Source: JAIRTY01 sp050257395
GTDB taxonomy: Bacteria; Actinomycetota; Actinomycetes; Streptosporangiales; Streptosporangiaceae
NCBI GenBank assembly: GCA_050257395.1
Contig: JBLMWU010000011.1
Coordinates: 1 to 11,286, forward strand
Length of the DNA: 11,286 nucleotides
Direction: 5' to 3'
A program made the translations under genes and the position numbers. The first letter of the stretch is position 1; each line of letters opens with the position of its first letter. Of this stretch, positions 7,646 to 11,286 are shown piece after piece. The notes under the pieces are model-generated. The model did not search any database and was not told the DNA's origin. It worked only from the letters and a program-made list of their open reading frames with translations.

Positions 7646-7650
7646 CCAAT
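7635..7650 (+). promoter_or_regulatory. DasR/NagR-type (dre-like) operator in the pyk promoter
   Basis: The core TGGTATAGACCA (7637-7648) fits the HutC-subfamily GntR consensus GT-N-TA-N-AC. It agrees with the streptomycete dre consensus (A-S-TGGTCTAGACCA-S-T) at 13 of 16 positions. DasR/NagR regulators respond to GlcNAc and glucosamine phosphates. The site overlaps both possible -10 hexamers, so a bound regulator would be expected to repress. Assigning it to DasR itself is inference; another HutC-type GntR protein could use it. Confidence 0.5.
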
Positions 7651-7675
7651 CGGTGGCGACCGGAAAGGACCGGCC

Positions 7676-9100
7676 ATGACCCGCCGGGCGAAGATCGTTT
7701 CCACGCTGGGCCCCGCGACATCCAGCCCCGGGCGCGTCGCGGCCCTGGTGGCCGCCGGCCTGGACGTCGCGCGCCTCAACATGAGCCACGGCTCGCACGC
7801 CACCCACCTGGCCGCGTACCAGGCGGTCCGGGCCGCGTCGGACGCTGCCGGGCGCAGCGTGGGCATCCTGGTGGACCTGCAGGGCCCCAAGATCCGGCTG
7901 GGCACCTTCGCGGCCGGGCCGGTGATCCTGGAAACGGGCCGGGAGTTCACCATCACCACCGCTGACGTCCCGGGCAGCGCGCACGAGGCGTCCACCACCT
8001 ACCAGGGCCTGCCCGGCGACGTCCGGGCCGGCACCCAGATCCTGGTGGACGACGGCCGGGTGGTGCTCGAGGTCACCGGGGTGCAGGGGGACCGGGTGCG
8101 CACCCGGGTGGCGGCCGGCGGCCCGGTGTCCGACCACAAGGGCCTCAACCTGCCCGGGATACGGGTCAGCGTGCCCGCCCTGAGCGGCAAGGACGCCGGC
8201 GACCTGCGGTGGGCGCTGGGCCTGCGGGCGGACATGATCGCGCTGTCGTTCGTGCAGGGGCCGGAGGACGCCGCCCCGGCCCGGGCGATCATGGACGAGT
8301 GCGGCGCCCGCCTGCCGCTCATCGCCAAGATCGAGAAGCCGCAGGCGGTGGCGCAGCTGGAGGCGGTGACCGAGGCGTTCGACGGGATCATGGTCGCCCG
8401 CGGCGACCTCGGCGTGGAGCTGCCGCTGGAGCACGTGCCGATGGTGCAGAAGCGGGCCATCAGCCTGGCCCGGGAGCGGGCGCGGCCGGTGATCGTGGCC
8501 ACCCAGATGCTGGAGTCGATGATCTCGCAGCCCCGGCCCACCCGGGCGGAGGTGTCCGACGTGGCCAACGCGGTGCTCGACGGCGCGGATGCGGTCATGC
8601 TCTCCGCCGAGACCAGCATCGGCCAGTACCCGGTGGAAGCCGTGACCACCATGGCGGGGATCATCACGGCGGCCGAGGAGGAGTCGGGCTGCGCCGCGCC
8701 GGTGCTGGCCCGGCCCTCGATCAGCACCGGCGGCGCGATCGCCCACGCCGCCGCGGCGGTCGGCGCCGAGGTCGGGGCGGCCGCGCTGGTCGCGTTCACG
8801 GTGACCGGCGAGACCGTGCGCCGGCTGGCCCGGCACCGCTCGCCCATCCCGCTGCTGGCGTTCACCACCGAGCCGGCCACCCGCAGCCAGCTGGCGCTCA
8901 CCTGGGGGGTGGAGACGTTCCTGGTGCCGCGGGTGGCGCACACCGACGACATGGTGCGCCAGGTGGAGGCCGCGCTGCTGGACATCGGGCGGTGCGGCAA
9001 GGGGGACACCGTGGTCATCGTGGCCGGCAGCCCGCCCGGCACCCCCGGGCGCACCAATGCCCTGCGGGTCCACCGCATCGGCGACGCCGTCGAGTCCTGA
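7676..9100 (+). CDS. pyk: Pyruvate kinase
   Basis: 474 residues, a typical bacterial length. It transfers phosphate from phosphoenolpyruvate to ADP to give pyruvate and ATP, the last step of glycolysis, in the cytosol. The N-terminal TIM-barrel strand motif RLNMSHG is at 33-39 and DLQGPKIR at 67-74. The small B domain (about 72-170) contains VDDG near 119-122. Active-site residues are complete: Lys218 and Glu220 in IAKIEKP, Asp244 in MVARGDLG, and Thr276 in ATQMLESM. The C-terminal alpha/beta domain runs from about 350 to the end. GGAAAGGA six bases before ATG 7676 supports the start. The gene has its own promoter region with two candidate operators and is followed by a hairpin at 9130-9152. 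Separation from gltD by a terminator and a gene remnant indicates independent transcription. Confidence 0.98.
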   Translation: MTRRAKIVSTLGPATSSPGRVAALVAAGLDVARLNMSHGSHATHLAAYQAVRAASDAAGRSVGILVDLQGPKIRLGTFAAGPVILETGREFTITTADVPGSAHEASTTYQGLPGDVRAGTQILVDDGRVVLEVTGVQGDRVRTRVAAGGPVSDHKGLNLPGIRVSVPALSGKDAGDLRWALGLRADMIALSFVQGPEDAAPARAIMDECGARLPLIAKIEKPQAVAQLEAVTEAFDGIMVARGDLGVELPLEHVPMVQKRAISLARERARPVIVATQMLESMISQPRPTRAEVSDVANAVLDGADAVMLSAETSIGQYPVEAVTTMAGIITAAEEESGCAAPVLARPSISTGGAIAHAAAAVGAEVGAAALVAFTVTGETVRRLARHRSPIPLLAFTTEPATRSQLALTWGVETFLVPRVAHTDDMVRQVEAALLDIGRCGKGDTVVIVAGSPPGTPGRTNALRVHRIGDAVES

Positions 9101-9129
9101 TGGGCCCGGCCGCCGGTGCGCCCCCTTCG

Positions 9130-9152
9130 CCGCCGGTCACGGCGCCCGGCGG
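9130..9152 (+). terminator. Possible pyk terminator hairpin
   Basis: CCGCCGG (9130-9136) pairs perfectly with CCGGCGG (9146-9152) around a nine-base loop, starting 30 bases after the pyk stop codon. A second CCGCCGG copy at 9110-9116 could compete for the same partner. No T-run follows. Confidence 0.4.
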
Positions 9153-9189
9153 AGCCGCTGGCGCACTCCGCAGGAGCCCGCGGATCGGG

Positions 9190-9195
9190 TAGATT
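9190..9195 (+). promoter_or_regulatory. Possible -10 box for the tRNA gene
   Basis: TAGATT (or TAGATTAT, 9190-9197) is a good actinomycete -10 in a GC-rich gap. It would start transcription roughly 25 bases before the tRNA. The expected -35 position (about 9167-9172) is weak, so this is tentative. Confidence 0.35.
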
Positions 9196-9227
9196 ATCCT
9201 TCTGGCGCAGTTACCGCCGCCCGCCCA

Positions 9228-9301
9228 GCCCCGGTAGGCCAATCGGCAGAGCCGGCGTTCTCAAAAGACGTAAAGTGTGGGTTCGAATCCCACCCGGGGC
9301 A
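9228..9301 (+). tRNA. tRNA with anticodon CAA (Leu) but class I short variable loop
   Basis: A full cloverleaf can be drawn. The acceptor stem GCCCCGG (9228-9234) pairs with CCGGGGC (9294-9300), with A9301 as discriminator. The D stem is three base pairs, GGC/GCC (9237-9239 with 9251-9253), around an 11-base loop containing G18G19. The anticodon stem (9255-9259 with 9267-9271) has G-U pairs at both ends and a loop CTCAAAA, giving anticodon CAA (9262-9264), which reads UUG. The T stem GTGGG/CCCAC is perfect with loop TTCGAAT. The 3-bp D stem, the 11-base D loop and A73 all look leucine-like. The variable region, however, is only five bases (9272-9276), whereas bacterial leucine tRNAs carry a long extra arm. 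Bases at positions 15 (A) and 48 (U) can form a Levitt pair, so the L-shape looks viable. The terminal CCA is not encoded (ACCT). Confidence 0.85.
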
Positions 9302-9315
9302 CCTATTAGATTGAC

Positions 9316-9335
9316 ACCGGAAATGCTGCCGGTTT
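9316..9335 (+). terminator. Short hairpin with T-run behind the tRNA
   Basis: ACCGG (9316-9320) pairs with CCGGT (9329-9333) around an 8-base loop and is followed by TT, giving TTT at 9333-9335. It lies 15 bases after the tRNA. The stem is only five base pairs. A TTGACA at 9311-9316 overlaps it, but no -10 follows. Confidence 0.4.
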
Positions 9336-9513
9336 GGGCCTGCTATCCGTTGCCGGAGCCGCGGGCAGCCATTGACCTGGCCTGCCGGAACGGGCCTGCT
9401 GACGGCCGCCGCACGGGCGCCGGGAACGGCGTGAACCGCTCGCGGCCTTCCCGGTCCCGGGCAGCCGGCCTGCGGTCCCGGCAGGAAGAACGGGTCCGGG
9501 ATTGAATCCGATG

Positions 9514-9556
9514 GCGGCCGCGGCATAGCCGGATCCGGCGGCCGGCTATGGGCCGC
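9514..9556. repeat. Large inverted repeat upstream of the ANTAR regulator
   Basis: CATAGCCGG (9524-9532) and CCGGCTATG (9542-9550) form a perfect 9-bp stem with a 9-base loop. GCGGCC (9514-9519) and GGCCGC (9551-9556) extend the stem across a four-base bulge on one side. The element is about 180 bp before the regulator start and about 210 bp after the tRNA. It could be a terminator or a structured leader. Confidence 0.55.
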
Positions 9557-9728
9557 TGCCGATGACCCGGCTTTCCGCCTTACCCATTTGTGAATCACCG
9601 GCCGTCACGCGGCTCCGCAGCCGGGTGCGCCGGGGCCGGCGGGTGCGGCCCGCGGCCGGGGCGGGGCCTATCTGCTGCTGCCGGGCTGGCAGGCGAGATG
9701 CGGCGGAGGCCGGTGCAGGCGGTTTCGG

Positions 9729-9734
9729 TACCCT
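9729..9734 (+). promoter_or_regulatory. Possible -10 box for a leaderless regulator transcript
   Basis: TACCCT fits TANNNT and ends one base before ATG 9736 and seven bases before GTG 9742. If real, transcription would begin at about GTG 9742, giving a leaderless message. No Shine-Dalgarno sequence lies at a useful distance before either start, which agrees with that reading. No -35 was recognised. Confidence 0.3.
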
Positions 9735-9735
9735 C

Positions 9736-10362
9736 ATGGCTGTGAGCAAGACACCCGTCAAAGTTGTCATCGCCGAAGACGAGGCGCTGATCCGGCTCGA
9801 CCTCAAAGAGATGCTTGAGGAAGAGGGATATGAGGTCGCCGGAGAGGCGGCGGATGGCGCCAAGGCGGTCGAGCTCGCCGCCAGCCTGCAGCCGGACCTG
9901 GCGATCCTGGACATCAAGATGCCCGTCCTGGACGGTATCTCGGCCGCCGAGCGGATCGCGGCGGACCGGATCTGCCCGGTCGTGATCCTCACCGCCTTCT
10001 CCCAGCGTGACCTGGTGGAGCGGGCCCGGGACGCCGGAGCCATGGCCTACCTGGTGAAGCCGTTCACCAAGGCGGACCTGGTGCCGGCGATCGAGATCGC
10101 GGTCAGCCGCTTCCAGGAGATGGCCGCGCTCGGGACCGAGGCCGCCACGCTCAGGGAGCGCCTGGAGGTGCGCAAGCTGCTGGACCGGGCCAAGGGCCGG
10201 CTGCAGGCCGAGCTGGGCATGACCGAGCCGCAGGCGTTCCGGTGGATCCAGAAGACCTCGATGGACCGGCGGGTCACCATGCGGGCGGTGGCGGAGGCGG
10301 TGCTGGAGGGCGGCCTGCCCGCCAACGGCGACGGCGGCGGGGCACCCGCGCCCGGGGCCTGA
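9736..10362 (+). CDS. pdtaR: ANTAR-domain response regulator, PdtaR type
   Basis: 208 residues from ATG 9736, close to mycobacterial PdtaR. The receiver domain (about 8-122) has the acidic pair Glu14-Asp15, phosphoacceptor Asp59 in ILDIKMP, Thr86 and Lys108 in YLVKPF. A coiled linker (about 124-146) leads to the ANTAR domain (about 140-193), with RKLLDRAKGRL, then AFRWIQKTSMDRR and the final helix. ANTAR domains bind paired RNA hairpins and prevent transcription termination. PdtaR is normally phosphorylated by the soluble histidine kinase PdtaS, which is not in the window; orphan placement of the regulator is usual in actinobacteria. The C-terminal tail is Gly/Ala/Pro-rich and probably disordered. 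The in-frame extension to 9562 was rejected because its sequence is not receiver-like. GTG 9742 is an alternative start. A very strong hairpin begins 33 bases after the stop codon. Confidence 0.92.
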   Translation: MAVSKTPVKVVIAEDEALIRLDLKEMLEEEGYEVAGEAADGAKAVELAASLQPDLAILDIKMPVLDGISAAERIAADRICPVVILTAFSQRDLVERARDAGAMAYLVKPFTKADLVPAIEIAVSRFQEMAALGTEAATLRERLEVRKLLDRAKGRLQAELGMTEPQAFRWIQKTSMDRRVTMRAVAEAVLEGGLPANGDGGGAPAPGA

Positions 10363-10394
10363 CCGGCGGATCCGCGGCCGCCAGAGACCGACAG

Positions 10395-10448
10395 GCCCCG
10401 GCTCCGCTGCCCGCGGGCCGCAAGGGCCGCTGGGCGCGGAACCGGGGC
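10395..10448 (+). terminator. Long stem-loop behind the ANTAR regulator
   Basis: Nested complementary blocks form one extended hairpin. GCCCCGG (10395-10401) pairs with CCGGGGC (10442-10448), TCCGC (10403-10407) with GCGGA (10436-10440), GCCC (10409-10412) with GGGC (10432-10435), and GCGG (10413-10416) with CCGC (10427-10430). At the tip, CC/GG can close a GCAA tetraloop (10420-10423), a GNRA type. That is about 22 pairs with three small defects. It most likely terminates the regulator transcript. Confidence 0.6.
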
Positions 10449-10491
10449 TGCCGGAGCCACACGGTCAGTTGGCGCTGCCGCTGGCGTGTAG

Positions 10492-10562
10492 GAGCCCGGG
10501 GCCTTTGGTGCCGTATCGGCCTTCCCCGGGCCGACACGTTCTCTACTCGGTTCCCCGGGCTC
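10492..10562. repeat. Competing inverted and direct repeats (alternative stems)
   Basis: GAGCCCGGGG (10492-10501) pairs perfectly with CCCCGGGCTC (10553-10562), 10 bp. It can instead pair over 8 bp with CCCCGGGC (10524-10531). The two partner copies belong to a 10-base direct repeat, TTCCCCGGGC (10522-10531 and 10551-10560). The pairings exclude each other, as in attenuators, though back-to-back terminators in a convergent gap are the simpler reading. Confidence 0.6.
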
Positions 10563-10662
10563 TTAGTACCACGGTAGCGATGCCTGGCCGGGTGGTGCAA
10601 AGTTCAGGTCATTCCCAGGACGGAATGCCGCAAACGTCCGTCTGCGTGAAGTTTTCTTTCCG

Positions 10663-10710
10663 GCCGGAACGGTGCGCCGCACCCCGCCGCGCCGCTGCCG
10701 CCGTTCCGGC
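10663..10710 (-). terminator. Possible terminator of the DUF554 gene
   Basis: GCCGGAACGG (10663-10672) pairs perfectly with CCGTTCCGGC (10701-10710), 10 bp around a GC-rich 28-base loop. It begins 53 bases beyond the minus-strand stop codon at 10764-10766. No T-run is present on the minus strand after the stem. Confidence 0.4.
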
Positions 10711-10763
10711 GGCCGTTCCCGGCTCACCGGCCCGCACGCCCGGCCGCGGCCCGTATCACCGCA

Positions 10764-11286
10764 CTACCGGATCAGGCTGACGATCTCCGTGATGACCGGG
10801 GCCGCCACCAGGGCCGGCAGCAGATCGGCCACCGCGACCGGGCGCAGCCGCAGCAGCCGCAGCGCGATCCCGGCGAGCAGCAGCCCGCCGGTCGCGGTCA
10901 TCGCCGCGATCTGGGCGTCGGACAGCAGCCCGCCCAGGGCCGCCGCCGCGGCCGTCAGGCCGCCCTGGATCACCAGCACGCTGAGCGCGGCCGCGGCCAC
11001 CCCCCAGCCCAGGGAGGCGGCCAGGGCGATCGAGGTGAAGCCGTCCAGGGTGCTCTTGAGCGCCAGCTGGCTGATGCCGCGGCCCAGGCCGTCCTGGAGC
11101 GACCCGAGGATCGTGAGCGGGCCGACGCAGTAGATCAGCGAGGCGGTCACGAACCCCCGGATGAACCGCTCCCGCTCGGCCGCCGCGGCGTCCGCCGGGC
11201 CGGGGGAGGCGGCGGGCGCCCCGGGCGGCGCGCCCGGCGCGGGGACAGGCGCCACGCTGGCGGCCTGCCCTGGCGCGGGCGCGCGG
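10764..11286 (-). CDS. DUF554 family membrane protein, C-terminal part (runs off the right edge)
   Basis: The minus-strand frame is open from the stop codon (10764-10766) to the window edge, so the N-terminus is missing. The GTG at 11255 is only an internal codon. The visible part matches the second half of DUF554 proteins: FIRGFVTASLIYCVGPLTIL, followed by GSLQDGL, then a KSTLDGFTS helix and LGWGVAAAALSVLVIQGG. ATGGLLLAGIALRLL and a final LLPALVAAPVI helix follow. At least four membrane segments are visible. The family has a duplicated half-structure and no established function; a transport role is sometimes assumed. The visible N-terminal portion is an Ala/Pro-rich linker of about 35 residues up to the ERERF stretch, which would separate the two halves. 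It is convergent with the ANTAR regulator and not obviously linked to it. Confidence 0.85.
   Translation of the reverse strand, partial: RAPAPGQAASVAPVPAPGAPPGAPAASPGPADAAAAERERFIRGFVTASLIYCVGPLTILGSLQDGLGRGISQLALKSTLDGFTSIALAASLGWGVAAAALSVLVIQGGLTAAAAALGGLLSDAQIAAMTATGGLLLAGIALRLLRLRPVAVADLLPALVAAPVITEIVSLIR

Larger units (their letters stand above)
9302..9735. other. Intergenic region between the tRNA and the ANTAR regulator
   Basis: About 430 bp with no supported gene. It contains the short tRNA terminator candidate (9316-9335), a conspicuous 9-bp inverted repeat at 9524-9550, and a GTGA-A-TCAC near-palindrome at 9590-9598. The frame of the downstream regulator stays open upstream to 9562. 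That extension is Arg/Gly/Ala-rich and unlike any receiver domain, so it was not taken as coding. Confidence 0.5.
10363..10763. other. Convergent intergenic region rich in hairpins
   Basis: About 400 bp between the regulator (plus strand) and the DUF554 gene (minus strand), both of which end here. No gene is supported. It holds a GCGGATCCGC palindrome (10366-10375), the long stem-loop at 10395-10448, a set of competing stems at 10492-10562, a noticeably AT-richer patch around 10595-10660 with small hairpins (CATTCC/GGAATG at 10610-10627, GACGGA/TCCGTC at 10619-10642), and a 10-bp stem at 10663-10710. Confidence 0.55.

Noticed and set aside
7631..9073. A minus-strand open frame of about 480 codons opposite pyk
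   Set aside because: Same codon-bias shadow. pyk has all catalytic motifs on the plus strand.
9311..9316. Perfect TTGACA -35 hexamer after the tRNA
   Set aside because: No TANNNT-like -10 at 16-19 bases, and the element overlaps a small terminator-like hairpin.
9562..9735. N-terminal extension of the ANTAR regulator to an ATG at 9562
   Set aside because: The extra 58 residues are Arg/Gly/Ala-rich and precede an otherwise normal receiver start. ATG 9736 or GTG 9742 gives the usual family length.
10469..10780. Plus-strand open frame of about 100 codons in the convergent gap
   Set aside because: No ribosome-binding site, mixed low-complexity sequence, overlaps the end of the DUF554 gene, and is dominated by hairpins.

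Overview
The window comes from a very high-GC Gram-positive actinomycete. Third codon positions are almost all G or C, and the block lgt-like / gltB / gltD / pyk / tRNA / pdtaR-type ANTAR regulator is a familiar actinobacterial neighbourhood. The compact arrangement suggests a Streptosporangiales, Frankia or Acidothermus-like lineage more than Streptomyces; that placement is an inference from memory of gene order. Most of the window is ordinary housekeeping DNA. The unusual material is in the first gene, in the tRNA, and in the promoters and hairpins between genes.

Layout. (1) 117-1121: a full-length integral membrane protein of the prolipoprotein diacylglyceryl transferase (Lgt) family. It appears to have lost nearly every residue needed for catalysis, and an arginine-rich 15-nt tandem repeat interrupts it. 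(2) 1211-7363: gltB and gltD, the two subunits of NADPH-dependent glutamate synthase, 9 bp apart. A triple GTAAY-like array with 11-bp periodicity, resembling a GlnR box, lies upstream. A strong GC hairpin follows gltD. (3) 7468-7593: a leftover C-terminal piece of a GNAT acetyltransferase. (4) 7676-9100: pyk, pyruvate kinase. Its promoter region holds a CRP-type inverted repeat where a -35 box should be and a DasR/NagR-type (dre-like) operator over the -10 region. (5) 9228-9301: a compact tRNA with a leucine anticodon (CAA) and a leucine-like D arm, but a short five-base variable loop instead of the long leucine arm. (6) 9736-10362: a response regulator with receiver and ANTAR RNA-binding domains (PdtaR type). 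(7) 10764 to the right edge, minus strand: the C-terminal half of a DUF554 membrane protein, convergent with pdtaR. The roughly 400 bp between the two is full of strong hairpins.

How the genes work together: GltBD converts 2-oxoglutarate plus glutamine into glutamate and so links nitrogen assimilation to carbon skeletons. Pyk makes the pyruvate that closes lower glycolysis. The putative operators (GlnR-like at gltB, CRP-like and dre-like at pyk) would tie these two nodes to nitrogen status, cAMP-type signalling and amino-sugar supply. No defence, mobile, CRISPR or secondary-metabolite system is visible. The best candidates for something new are the catalytically dead Lgt paralogue and the short-variable-loop tRNA with anticodon CAA.
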